The notes under the pieces: model-generated
The model's input: only the letters and a program-made list of their open reading frames with translations
What the model was told of the DNA's origin: nothing
The model's database searches: none
Source: CAVYXK01 sp963708245
GTDB taxonomy: Bacteria; Pseudomonadota; Alphaproteobacteria; Acetobacterales; Acetobacteraceae
NCBI GenBank assembly: GCA_963708245.1
Contig: OY970201.1
Location: forward strand, 1,612,001 to 1,676,000
Length of the DNA: 64,000 nt
Reading direction: 5' to 3'
Position numbers and translations under genes: made by a program
In this document: positions 56,130 to 64,000 of the stretch, one piece after another
Numbering within the stretch: the first letter of the stretch is position 1
Layout of the letters: each line of letters starts with the position of its first letter

Positions 56130-56221
56130 GGCCCCGACTGGGAGAAAGGGGGAAACACAACGCGCCGACGTCAGTTGATGGCGATGGGGTGCCCGCCGCC
56201 GTCGCATTCCGCGCCCTTCGC

Positions 56222-57629
56222 GTTTCAATCCGCGGCCGGGCCGAAGGCCCGGCCGTACGAAACGACTGTTGCGCGACATGCTGTTCCATTGGAGGTTTCA
56301 ATCCGCGGCCGGGCCGAAGGCCCGGCCGTACGTACTGTAGCCTGCGGCGTTGGTCACCGTGATCGTGTTTCAATCCGCGGCCGGGCCGAAGGCCCGGCCG
56401 TACAAACGCACAGCCTGATGGGAGGGGAAGAGGTTTGGGTTTCAATCCGCGGCCGGGCCGAAGGCCCGGCCGTACCTATGGTTGAGTGCCTCGTGCTGAC
56501 CGACGCTGAAGTTTCAATCCGCGGCCGGGCCGAAGGCCCGGCCGTACCACCGTGCCAGCCGGGCTTGAGGCGCCGATCAGTAGTTTCAATCCGCGGCCGG
56601 GCCGAAGGCCCGGCCGTACGGCTACTGGCTCGGCAGCAGCCGCGGCTCGCAGGCGTTTCAATCCGCGGCCGGGCCGAAGGCCCGGCCGTACCAACGGGCA
56701 GCGGCCAAGGGCACGGGTCAAAAGTGTTTCAATCCGCGGCCGGGCCGAAGGCCCGGCCGTACAAAGGCTGCGCCCAAGCCTGCGCTGCGGCGAGCAGGTT
56801 TCAATCCGCGGCCGGGCCGAAGGCCCGGCCGTACTTCAGTTCGGCGGCAAGACCAGGCCGAAGCATGTGTTTCAATCCGCGGCCGGGCCGAAGGCCCGGC
56901 CGTACGCGTGCCCGTATCCAGGTCGGCGTTCTGGATCGAGTTTCAATCCGCGGCCGGGCCGAAGGCCCGGCCGTACTCATCGGCCTCCGGGAAATAATCA
57001 GCCGCCTCGAAGTTTCAATCCGCGGCCGGGCCGAAGGCCCGGCCGTACCTGACGAGGCTGCCCGAAGTCGTGCTCTGCCAAGCGTTTCAATCCGCGGCCG
57101 GGCCGAAGGCCCGGCCGTACCGGGCAAACGCGATGGGCTGATGGCAGCGTACAAGTTTCAATCCGCGGCCGGGCCGAAGGCCCGGCCGTACGCGGTGGTT
57201 CGTGGGGATGGCGGTACACCCACAGGGTGTTTCAATCCGCGGCCGGGCCGAAGGCCCGGCCGTACAGTCTGGTACTCGAATAGCTGGAATGCGGGCGTGC
57301 TGTTTCAATCCGCGGCCGGGCCGAAGGCCCGGCCGTACCCGAGCGCCGGAGAAAGACTGAGGCCGTTTGGCGGGGTTTCAATCCGCGGCCGGGCCGAAGG
57401 CCCGGCCGTACTGCATTGGGCCGCGTTGCGTTCCGATTGGGAGAATGTTTCAATCCGCGGCCGGGCCGAAGGCCCGGCCGTACGCTCGTCGGGGGGAAGC
57501 CAGGGACCATCAAACATTGGTTTCAATCCGCGGCCGGGCCGAAGGCCCGGCCGTACCACGCTGCCGTCAGCCCATCGCGTTTGCCCGTAGGTGTTTCAAT
57601 CCGCGGCCGGGCCGAAGGCCCGGCCGTAC
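56222..57629 (-). CRISPR. Type I-C-associated CRISPR array, 20 repeats and 19 spacers
   Basis: Twenty copies of a 37-base repeat (plus strand GTTTCAATCCG, then a palindrome, then TAC) start at 56222, 56295, 56367, 56439, 56511, 56583, 56655, 56726, 56798, 56869, 56940, 57012, 57084, 57155, 57229, 57302, 57375, 57447, 57520 and 57593. Spacers are 34-37 bases. All repeats look identical. Read on the minus strand they end in ATTGAAAC, the usual 5' handle of type I crRNAs, and cas2 lies just upstream, so transcription is minus-strand with the leader at 57630-57807. Each repeat holds CGGCCGGGCC-GAA-GGCCCGGCCG, a perfect 10-bp stem. Spacers 57121-57154 and 57557-57592 are reverse complements over 29 bases with one mismatch. 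Confidence 0.98.
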
Positions 57630-57821
57630 TCCCCGCCCTCGAATCCATTCCTGTTCAGCATTCTGCCGACGCGAGAACGCGAAGCGCGGGAAACCGGCCA
57701 AGTTTGCATCCTGCCAGACAGTGTCAAAGAGCAGCGAGCGATTGATCGACCGTGCGAAGCGGTCGTCGCGAACACCCGCACGGTTCGCCACCACTGGCGG
57801 TTCGCGCTCATAATATGAGCG
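57630..57821 (-). promoter_or_regulatory. Probable CRISPR leader, with stem-loop at the cas2 stop
   Basis: This segment separates the cas2 stop from the first transcribed repeat and has no credible gene, so it is the likely leader on the minus strand. A perfect 7-bp stem CGCTCAT/ATGAGCG with loop AAT lies at 57805-57821, across the cas2 stop codon. It could be a weak terminator, an attenuator or an integration-host-factor-type bend region; the sequence alone does not decide. Confidence 0.5.
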
Positions 57822-58101
57822 GTTCGTCCGGATCTTGCCAGCGGTCGCGGCCGAGCACCCGTACCGCCTGCATTCGGTCTGCCGGCAGCCGGTACAACCG
57901 CAAGCTATCGTGCTGCCCGTCGATCTCCTCGACCAACCGAGCGAGGAACGTCTCGAACAGCGTGTCGTCCAGCCGGCATTCGAATACCGAAAACTGCACC
58001 CGCTGCCCGTAGTCCTCACACACCCGAGCAACCCGACGCAGCCGACGACGGCCCTCACGCGTCACCGTCTCCACGTCGTAGCTCACCAGGTAATCCGCCA
58101 T
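57808..58101 (-). CDS. cas2: Cas2
   Basis: A 97-residue CRISPR adaptation protein, ferredoxin-like, forming the central dimer of the Cas1-Cas2 integrase. The N-terminal YLVSYDVETV carries the conserved Asp (D9). VQFSVFECRLDD and a C-terminal RLPADRMQAV follow. Length typical of type I-C. It starts 3 bases after the cas1 stop and is the last cas gene before the leader and array. Confidence 0.95.
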   Translation of the reverse strand: MADYLVSYDVETVTREGRRRLRRVARVCEDYGQRVQFSVFECRLDDTLFETFLARLVEEIDGQHDSLRLYRLPADRMQAVRVLGRDRWQDPDEPLIL

Positions 58102-58104
58102 CGC

Positions 58105-59133
58105 TCACCGCGGCACGAAAGCGGTGTAGCGCGGCAGGTCGCCACGCACGGCACGCGCCAGGACCCGAGCCTGGATCAGCGGGACCAGGCCGAGCGGCAG
58201 CGCCTCGGCCAGCAATGGATGCGTCACCTCCTCCTGCTTCCGCTTTTGATACGCGGTCAGCACCGTCCGCCGCGCCGCCTCCGCCATCTCTACCGCACCG
58301 CCCGGGCGTTGTGTAAAATCCGCCGCGGTGAGCTGCCGCCGATTCACCAGCGCGAAGGCTACCCGATCGGCCAGCAGCGGACGGAATTCCTCCATAAGAT
58401 CCAATGCCAGCGCTGGGCGCCCCGGGCGCACCGCATGGAGAAAGCCGATCTGCGGATCGAGGCCCGCCGCTTCCACCGCCGACACACAGTCATTCGTCAG
58501 CAACGCATACAAGAACGAAAGCAACGCGTTCAGCGGATCGAGTGGAGGGCGGCGGCTGCGTCCGGTCCAGGCGAAGGCAGGCTCGGGCACCCGTACCACG
58601 TGTGGGATCGCAGCGAAATATTCAGCCGCCGCGGCACCTTCCTCCCCGCGCAGCGTATCCAGGTCCGCCGCCAGACCGGCAGCGTACAGGTGCCGCTCCA
58701 TCCGTTCGGCGGCGAGCCGCAATGCGGCCGCCGGTTGCTCGGGCGCATCTCGTGCCGCACGCAACAAATAGAGCCGCGTGTTCTGCAGCTTTCCGGCCAC
58801 CGAGCCGCGCGCCAGGGCCAGCGACACATCCGCCTGTTCGGCGGCGCGATGCTGCGCCCGGCGCAGCAGCACGTTGCCGGTGCGCGGGCCTTCCATGCGC
58901 GCCTGGAACCGACCCTGCGCGGTCATCCACACCACGCTGCGACCATCCTCGGCGCAACGGCCGAGCAGGAACGGGCTCACCATCACGTTGCCGAACAACA
59001 CCAATGCACCCAGGTGGTGCAACGGCAGCTTGCTCCGCTCGGTGCGCTCGACTTCGACGATCACCGTCTCGCCTTCCAGACGCAGATAGCTGCCCTGGGT
59101 CTGCACGTAGAGCGTGTTCAGAAACTCGCGCAT
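58105..59133 (-). CDS. cas1: Cas1 (type I-C)
   Basis: A 342-residue integrase for spacer acquisition. The N-terminus MREFLNTLYVQTQGSYLRLE is the I-C type. Blocks VALVLFGNV/ALVLFGNVMVS, RAQHRAA, DPLNALLSFLYALLTNDCVS and the metal-binding region LHAVRPGRPALALDLMEEFR (His and Asp) are intact. ATG 59133 lies within the end of cas4 (overlap about 16 bases). A longer upstream frame is not credible because it runs antisense-like through cas4. Confidence 0.94.
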   Translation of the reverse strand: MREFLNTLYVQTQGSYLRLEGETVIVEVERTERSKLPLHHLGALVLFGNVMVSPFLLGRCAEDGRSVVWMTAQGRFQARMEGPRTGNVLLRRAQHRAAEQADVSLALARGSVAGKLQNTRLYLLRAARDAPEQPAAALRLAAERMERHLYAAGLAADLDTLRGEEGAAAAEYFAAIPHVVRVPEPAFAWTGRSRRPPLDPLNALLSFLYALLTNDCVSAVEAAGLDPQIGFLHAVRPGRPALALDLMEEFRPLLADRVAFALVNRRQLTAADFTQRPGGAVEMAEAARRTVLTAYQKRKQEEVTHPLLAEALPLGLVPLIQARVLARAVRGDLPRYTAFVPR

Positions 59134-59735
59134 GCCGTCTCCTTCGCCGGTACGAAGGGATTGGCCGAACCATCGGAAAGCTCCGGCAAACAAAGACGAC
59201 GCAGCGAACAGTCGGGGCAACGCCCGTCGTTCACCGGCGCGGGCAGAGTGGGGCGCGAGAGTGTGACCGCGAGTTCCGCGATCGCGCGTTCCACCGCCTG
59301 GCGCAATGCCGCGGTGAAAACGACGGTGCGGCGGCGGCGTTCCGGCGCATGGAAGATGGCGCCTTCGGGGATGGGCCGGCCGAGCATCTCTTCCAGGCAC
59401 ATGGCCTGGGCGCAAAGTTGCAACTCGTCGGCATGCCGCGCTCGCCGGCGACCGGACTTGTATTCGACCGGCACAATGGTTCCATCCGGGTGGAATTCGA
59501 CGGCATCGGCCCGGCCGCTGAGCCCGAGACGCCGGGAGAAAAGCGGCAACGCGCGCTCGACGCGAACTTCGCCGCGCCGATCCGACCCCGGCGTGTCGGC
59601 ACGTTCGTGCACCAGATGGCCGCGGCGGGTGAACGGATTGTCGGACCAGACACCGTCCAGGTGGATCAGCGCGGCTTGACGCGGGCAATAGGCCCAGTGC
59701 TGGAGGGCGGAGATGGAGATGGGGTCTGTCAGCAC
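59118..59735 (-). CDS. cas4: Cas4 exonuclease
   Basis: A 205-residue RecB-like nuclease with an iron-sulfur cluster, which trims and orients prespacers. The first Cys is in HWAYCPRQAAL and the three C-terminal ones in CPDCSLRRLC. Catalytic residues appear as GRADAVEF (Asp) and VPVEYKSGRRR (E-x-K), with a His in RRGHLVHERAD. Complete. It overlaps the end of cas7 by 7 bases and the start of cas1. Confidence 0.94.
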   Translation of the reverse strand: MLTDPISISALQHWAYCPRQAALIHLDGVWSDNPFTRRGHLVHERADTPGSDRRGEVRVERALPLFSRRLGLSGRADAVEFHPDGTIVPVEYKSGRRRARHADELQLCAQAMCLEEMLGRPIPEGAIFHAPERRRRTVVFTAALRQAVERAIAELAVTLSRPTLPAPVNDGRCPDCSLRRLCLPELSDGSANPFVPAKETACASF

Positions 59736-60613
59736 CAGCGTTCCAGGGTAACCCCCGACGGCACATCTTGCTCATTCAACGCGATGACGTAATCCGCGAA
59801 GCAACGGGCAGGCCGACTGGGTTCGCGGCGGCTGACCTTCAGCAGATCGAACAACCGAGCTGCCGCGGCGTTGCCGAGTGCACTTTCGTGGCGGAACGCA
59901 TAGACGCCTCGCGTCGCCATAAAGCCCCGGGCTGCCGAACGATCGAGTTCGAACATGCCGCAAAGTCCCTGCTTGAGCGTTTCGAGGTCGGTGACGGAGA
60001 AGCCCGTTCTGGCCGCCAGGTGTGGCGCGACAAATCCTCGCGCAATGTACAGCCCATAGGGGATGGTGAACTTGCGGCCCATCGTGCGCGCATCACCTTG
60101 CTGTTTCTGTGCTTCCTCGGGTGTCTCTACTGCCATGCGCGTAATAGCATGCTCGGCGCTGACCACTGGATCGACGCTGCGGGCAAAGGTGAGCTGCACG
60201 GGCCCGCGCACCTGACCGGCCGAGACCCCCATACCCATCACCGCGCCGAAGGTACGAATGTCCCAGTAGTTTTTGCACATAAGCGCACGGACGCGTTCTA
60301 CGTCATCACCACCGCGTCGACGTTTCTTTTCGTCGGCATCAAGTGGGATGTCGAGTGCGGCATACGCATCGCGCTTCTTATTCTGCAAGATTGCGCCTTC
60401 GGTGACATAGATCATGTTGGGCGCGGCGCCGTCGAAGCGAGCCAGCACTCAGTTGCGCAGCTTGCGCTTTATGGCGACGTCGGTAACGAGGCCCTGCTGC
60501 GTTTCCGGATCAATCCTGGGCAGGTTGCCGGCATCCGGATCGCCGTTCGGATTGCCGTCCTCGACATCAAACAGCAGCAGAAAGTCGTAGCGGTGGCCGA
60601 TGGGGTCGGTCAT
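59729..60613 (-). pseudogene. cas7: Cas7 (Csd2) with an in-frame TGA at codon 55
   Basis: ATG 60613, with AAGGAG 5 bases upstream, opens a frame encoding FLLLFDVEDGNPNGDPDAGN and VTDVAIKRKLRN, the Csd2 N-terminus. Then TGA (60449-60451), and in the same frame VLARFDGAAP and the remaining 238 residues (CKNYWDIRTFGAVMG, GPVQLTFARSVDPV). The joined length (294) is normal for Csd2, the crRNA-binding backbone of type I-C Cascade. The stop replaces one residue, most simply Trp (TGG). A GTG right after the TGA could restart a truncated protein lacking the first beta strand. Either interference is crippled, the TGA is read through, or it is a sequencing error. Confidence 0.85.
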
Positions 60614-60632
60614 AGCAGCTCCTTGCGTCAGG

Positions 60633-62366
60633 TCAGGCGGCGTTCTCGGCCGGGATTGCAGTCGGTTCGCGACGTGTGAACAGCGCTGTGCGCTGGTGCC
60701 AATAGCCGAGGGCGAAGCGTCCCTGTTCGGCTAAGGACAGACGGGCAGGGAAATCGCGCACGCCGCCCATGATCTCGCCGCTCAGGCGCTCGAGGCGAAT
60801 ACGGGCGGGCTGATCAAGTTTGCGAAGATGATGTCCGTTGAGCCTGCTGAGTACCGGAAACACGAGTTGGGGTGTGGCCGCGGCGGAACCCCAGAAGCGG
60901 TCGCGGACGGTCGCATCGATGCCTGGCTGGGCCTCTTCCTGGGCTTTTTCAAACACCGCGAACAGGCGGCCCCAAAGATAGGCGCGGTCGGTGGCTGAGG
61001 GATCGAGCGACACGGTACTCTCCATGGCGTGGTTGCGGCGCAGGAGCACACGCAGCAGAGCTGTAAGCGAATAGGCCGCCGCGCCTCGGGAGAGGCGCAG
61101 GCGTGCGAGAGCCCAGCCAAGCAGTTCCTGGGGCAATCGTTGGCCGGTTAATGCGGCCGAGAGAAGCGACGCGGCCGTGCGTGGCGGCAGGTGGTCCACT
61201 TCGCCGAGCGGCGCGAGCGCACGCAGCAGCGCAGGCAGCGAGAACGTGTCCGGCATGAAGGAGGGGCGGCCGACCAGTTCCAGATCGGCAAACCAACCTC
61301 GGACCCGATTGACCATATCAGCGAGCCGACCTTGTTCCCACAGAGCCACCGCAACCCGTGCCGCGTTGGGTGCGAGGCCCAGGACAAAAAAGTCCGTCTC
61401 CAAGGCGTCCGGCGAAATGCCGGTACGCGGTGCGGCAAGTAATTCGCGAACACGCGCGACCCGCGCAGTACGATCCGCCTCGGTCTCATCCCGCGGCGGC
61501 TCGCCGAAGACATCGGCGAGGAAAGTTTCCGCTGGCGTATCTGTGCCTGCCCACGCAACGACAGCGAGTTGGCCTAGGCGGAGGCGGTGACGTGGTTCGG
61601 CAAGAAGCCAGTTGAGCGCGGATGTGTAGCCATACGCGGTTGCTGCGCCGACTGGTGCATTGTCTCCCCGATCGAAGCCATACGACTTAAACGCGGGATC
61701 GTCGAATGAGACCAGTCTTCGCCCGGGCGAAGCGCCGCCCAGCCCGCTGATCTCCTTGTGCAGACGTTGAATAGGCTCAATCCGCCCGCTCACAAGACAT
61801 TGGCCAGGTGGCAGTACGTCTCCGCCTTGAGCCGTGAGCCAGGCACGTACCGACTCGCCCTCGCATACAAGTCGGTTTGGTTCAGGCTCAAAAACAAAAG
61901 AGATGTCGACACCCGGCTCTATTGTAGTCGCATATGGTGCGCTGAGGAAGCGAGCCGGATCGTGAGCCTCTAAAAAAGCAGAGACGGCTGCAACCGCCAG
62001 ATCGTCAGGAACGCTCGCCGTCAATTCGTAGACGCGAGCCTTAAATGCGTTGTGGGCTTCCGCCACACGACGACGGCGGCGCTCGTCGGGATTGTCTTCG
62101 TTGGGGAGCCCAAGAACGTATTCGCGGTTGCCCCAAAGCAACTTTGGTGCAATGGCGCTCCCTCGATTGATTGCCTGCGGTACCGAGCACATACGGCCCC
62201 GTTTGGCCGGGCCGGCTGTCTCTCTTGTGTCGTGCACGCCCCGGAGTCTGCCGTGGCTATCAATCACAAGCAGGAACGCAATCGGCCGGCGTTCGTAACC
62301 GTCCCGCTCGATCAATCCCGCCGCGGCCAAGCGCTCATACAGCGCGGCAAGCTGCGCCAGGATCAC
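60633..62366 (-). CDS. cas8c: Cas8c (Csd1)
   Basis: A 577-residue large subunit of the type I-C Cascade, which recognises the PAM and supports R-loop formation; its 3' part also yields the small subunit Cas11 in studied I-C systems by internal initiation. N-terminus MILAQLAALYERLAAAGLI is typical, followed by the IDSHGRLRGV region and KLLWGNREYVLG. The middle holds LVSFDDPAFKSYGFDRGDNA and the C-terminal domain is alpha-helical. Start overlaps the end of cas5 (ATGA). The stop is 19 bases before cas7. Confidence 0.93.
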   Translation of the reverse strand: MILAQLAALYERLAAAGLIERDGYERRPIAFLLVIDSHGRLRGVHDTRETAGPAKRGRMCSVPQAINRGSAIAPKLLWGNREYVLGLPNEDNPDERRRRRVAEAHNAFKARVYELTASVPDDLAVAAVSAFLEAHDPARFLSAPYATTIEPGVDISFVFEPEPNRLVCEGESVRAWLTAQGGDVLPPGQCLVSGRIEPIQRLHKEISGLGGASPGRRLVSFDDPAFKSYGFDRGDNAPVGAATAYGYTSALNWLLAEPRHRLRLGQLAVVAWAGTDTPAETFLADVFGEPPRDETEADRTARVARVRELLAAPRTGISPDALETDFFVLGLAPNAARVAVALWEQGRLADMVNRVRGWFADLELVGRPSFMPDTFSLPALLRALAPLGEVDHLPPRTAASLLSAALTGQRLPQELLGWALARLRLSRGAAAYSLTALLRVLLRRNHAMESTVSLDPSATDRAYLWGRLFAVFEKAQEEAQPGIDATVRDRFWGSAAATPQLVFPVLSRLNGHHLRKLDQPARIRLERLSGEIMGGVRDFPARLSLAEQGRFALGYWHQRTALFTRREPTAIPAENAA

Positions 62367-63028
62367 GCCGCGACTCCCGGCGCATCGAGCGCCGGCACCT
62401 CGATCACACCCCGCCTCATTTCAGCGTGGAAGAAGCGCGGGGTAGCGCGTCCGCCTCCCCAGACGAGATCGAGCAGCATCCAGCCGAGATCGCGATCCTG
62501 GTCCAACGGCGGCGGCGTCCCGGCATCTGCCAAGCCTACGTCCGCAGCGAACTCACGGCAGCCAAGGCATGGCGGACGCACCCATTGGCCGCGTTCAGCT
62601 CGCCGGAGGAACATGTCGCGATATTTGGGCAGCGTATCCTGCGGTCCGGCGCGTTCGGTCAGGGCGATGCGCGCCTGGATCACGTAAGCGACATCTCGCA
62701 GCAGCAGGCTCGCTCGCTGCTGACGCACGCTGTTGCTGGTAGCGTCCAGGCTCGGCGGCGGTTTGTCGCCGGCGATCTGGGCCGCATCAGGCACCACCGC
62801 CCTCGCGCCGACCTCATTGCGCCGCACCGAGGTGAAGCGGATCGGCCTCAGGACCTCAATTCGCTCGACGATCCACCGCATCTCGGGCTTCCACAGCACG
62901 GCTTCCAGGATGCCGCGGGCCGCGGACGGGGTGATCACGTCGTACGATACCCGCTCCACCTTCATTTCAGGACGGGTGAAGCAGGCGTAGGGACCTGAGA
63001 CGTGCAGACGGAAAAGGTCGATAGTCAA
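62363..63028 (-). CDS. cas5: Cas5 (Cas5d, crRNA-processing type)
   Basis: A 221-residue RAMP protein. N-terminal LFRLHVSGPYACFTRPEMKV and ERVSYDVITPSAARGILEAV are the Cas5d signature, with the glycine-rich C-terminal region (GWMLLDLVWGGG). In type I-C systems this protein cuts the pre-crRNA in the repeat, replacing Cas6, and caps the 5' handle. Consistent with that, no cas6 is seen. ATG start overlaps the end of cas3 by 4 bases (ATGA). Confidence 0.93.
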   Translation of the reverse strand: MTIDLFRLHVSGPYACFTRPEMKVERVSYDVITPSAARGILEAVLWKPEMRWIVERIEVLRPIRFTSVRRNEVGARAVVPDAAQIAGDKPPPSLDATSNSVRQQRASLLLRDVAYVIQARIALTERAGPQDTLPKYRDMFLRRAERGQWVRPPCLGCREFAADVGLADAGTPPPLDQDRDLGWMLLDLVWGGGRATPRFFHAEMRRGVIEVPALDAPGVAA

Positions 63029-64000
63029 AGGATTAGGCTATCCGGCGGAAGATAAGCCGTCATATCAAATCCGTAGTCAGAATGGTAGGCCGAAGGTATA
63101 GCCGCCCAAGAATCAACGTCTAGCTGGCGGATGATGCCGCGCTCCAGGAGGAGGGCGAGCTGGCGGCGCGGCACGCCGACGATGTAGCGCTGAGCACGAC
63201 GATACAGCCCGGCACGGGGTGCATCGGTGCCGGCGAGCGCAGCAAACGCTGCCACCACCGACGCTCCTTCGGCGCGGTACGGAACTAGGACCGGGGCCTC
63301 GTCGTCCGGGATCATCCGGAACCGCTCGCCGGCCGTACGGAAAGCTAAGGCGCCGTCGCGTGGCTGCGCGGGCAACAGGTCACAGACATGCTTTGCATCC
63401 AGGGCGTCTCCCTTGAGCCAATAGAGCTGCTCGAAGAAGCGCCGGAACATCTCCGGCGTAAAAGGATCTGGCGGGTTCCCGCGCAGCAGAAGGCGTGCAA
63501 CCCCGGCGGCCTGGCGCAGATGGCCAGGCGGTGGATCATTGGGCGGAACAAAGATGCGAAGATCTCCCGCGGGAAGCTTTCCTTCCCGGTTACAGCGCCC
63601 GGCCGCCTGGGCCAAGGAATCGAGGCCGGCAAGGGCGCGAAACACAATCGGAAAATCGAGGTCCACACCAGCCTCGACAAGTTGCGTGCTGACCACGCGC
63701 AGCGATTCTCCGCGGGCCATTCGCGTGCGCACATCACGAAGCACATCTGCGCGGTGTGCGCCGCACATCAACGCCGAGAGATGCACCGAACCCGGCGGTA
63801 GCAACTGATGCAGGGCCCGCGCATCCGCGCGCCGATCGACGATGCAGAGAACCGACGGACAGGTCGTCAGTTCTTGTGCGAGTGCCGGCCAGGCGGTGCG
63901 GACATCGAGGTCTGCCGGCAGTTTCACCCGCACACGCCGCATGACGGCGTGCAACCCAGCGGGGTCCGCCACGATCTCGCGCCGCCCATGCGGCCCCCGC
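63025..64000 (-). CDS. cas3: Cas3 helicase-nuclease, partial (C-terminal part)
   Basis: The window ends within this gene; 324 codons of the C-terminal half are present with an open frame to the edge. Visible are the helicase domain 2 blocks VLCIVDRRADARALHQLL, LMCGAHRADVL, VVSTQLVEAGVDLDF (motif V) and QAAGRCNREG (motif VI), followed by the Cas3 C-terminal domain. The HD nuclease and DEAD motifs would lie outside. Cas3 unwinds and degrades target DNA after Cascade binding. It is the first gene of the operon by I-C order. Confidence 0.93.
   Translation of the reverse strand, partial: RGPHGRREIVADPAGLHAVMRRVRVKLPADLDVRTAWPALAQELTTCPSVLCIVDRRADARALHQLLPPGSVHLSALMCGAHRADVLRDVRTRMARGESLRVVSTQLVEAGVDLDFPIVFRALAGLDSLAQAAGRCNREGKLPAGDLRIFVPPNDPPPGHLRQAAGVARLLLRGNPPDPFTPEMFRRFFEQLYWLKGDALDAKHVCDLLPAQPRDGALAFRTAGERFRMIPDDEAPVLVPYRAEGASVVAAFAALAGTDAPRAGLYRRAQRYIVGVPRRQLALLLERGIIRQLDVDSWAAIPSAYHSDYGFDMTAYLPPDSLIL

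Noticed and set aside
56175..57590. A 471-codon open frame through the CRISPR array
   Set aside because: It is made of the repeat translated over and over (IRGRAEGPAV / AAGPKARPY); it exists because the repeat is GC-rich and lacks stops.
56222..57629. Self-targeting spacers against genes in this window
   Set aside because: Reading the 19 spacers against the window by eye gave no match other than the spacer pair reported; a genome-wide search is needed to be sure.
48700..60613. TGA recoded as tryptophan
   Set aside because: Two in-frame TGA codons at Trp-like positions were noticed, but TGA is the ordinary stop in many intact genes here (for example the GTGA overlaps at 24241, 45067, 46305 and 47935), and Trp is otherwise TGG. 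Point mutation is simpler.
1..64000. tRNA, rRNA or prophage genes
   Set aside because: No cloverleaf or rRNA-like sequence was noticed and no capsid, terminase or integrase motif appears. A tRNAscan/Infernal search would settle it.

Overview
The window is GC-rich bacterial chromosome. The hopanoid genes (hpnI, hpnM, hpnN, hpnL), cyclopropane-fatty-acid synthase, DUF2934 protein and overall style suggest an alphaproteobacterium, probably Acetobacteraceae or another Rhodospirillales; this is inference, since there is no rRNA or tRNA in the window. The stretch is accessory and strongly eroded: more than ten genes are frameshifted, truncated or fused relics, and there are an IS701-family element, an IS701 relic and a group II intron.

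Layout. (1) 1-5.5 kb: a broken paralogue of the gene at 37.4 kb, an IS701-family element with a TTAG target duplication, then a patatin-like phospholipase, a DUF2934 protein, a PncC/CinA-like amidohydrolase and an O-antigen ligase-like membrane protein. (2) 5.5-15 kb and 26.9-32 kb: an exopolysaccharide locus with an initiating sugar-phosphate transferase, a WecG/TagA-type transferase, two GT4 enzymes, a GDP-mannose 3,5-epimerase-like protein, a Wzc-like chain-length protein and a Wza-like export lipoprotein. Its Wzx flippase, FkbM methyltransferase, cupin/JmjC proteins and one GT2 are broken. (3) 16.3-26.2 kb: inside that locus, a two-gene NRPS/PKS assembly line on the minus strand (A-PCP, then KS-AT-ACP-aminotransferase-C-A-PCP). 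Its domains predict an amino-acid starter, one malonate extension, beta-amination and addition of a second amino acid, with no release domain. Specificity residues read as valine-like for the starter and glycine-like for the second residue. A stray condensation-domain relic lies beyond its 3' end on the other strand. (4) 32-37 kb: DoxX-like protein, then GT4, asparagine synthase and dihydroorotase in tight succession. (5) 37.4-49.8 kb: hopanoid and phosphono/phospholipid-type genes. An intact hpnN-hpnM pair, hpnI and hpnL are mixed with a second, split hpnN, an hpnM tail, a GH92 fragment, a nucleotidyltransferase resembling phosphonate/phosphocholine cytidylyltransferases, a CDP-alcohol phosphatidyltransferase, a PhyH dioxygenase and a gutted phnW. 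(6) 50-52 kb: group II intron with its reverse transcriptase. (7) 52-56 kb: toxin-antitoxin relics, HpcH/HpaI aldolase, CFA synthase and a D-cysteine desulfhydrase/ACC-deaminase-type enzyme. (8) 56.2-64 kb: a type I-C CRISPR-Cas system transcribed on the minus strand (cas3, cas5, cas8c, cas7, cas4, cas1, cas2, leader, array of 20 repeats and 19 spacers). cas3 runs off the window edge.

Most notable: the aminotransferase-containing NRPS/PKS line embedded in a decaying polysaccharide locus; an in-frame TGA in cas7 beside an otherwise intact CRISPR-Cas locus; two spacers that are near-exact reverse complements of each other; a 37-nt repeat built round a perfect 10-bp GC palindrome; and a second hpnN copy whose two halves lie about 7.6 kb apart around a lipid-headgroup operon.
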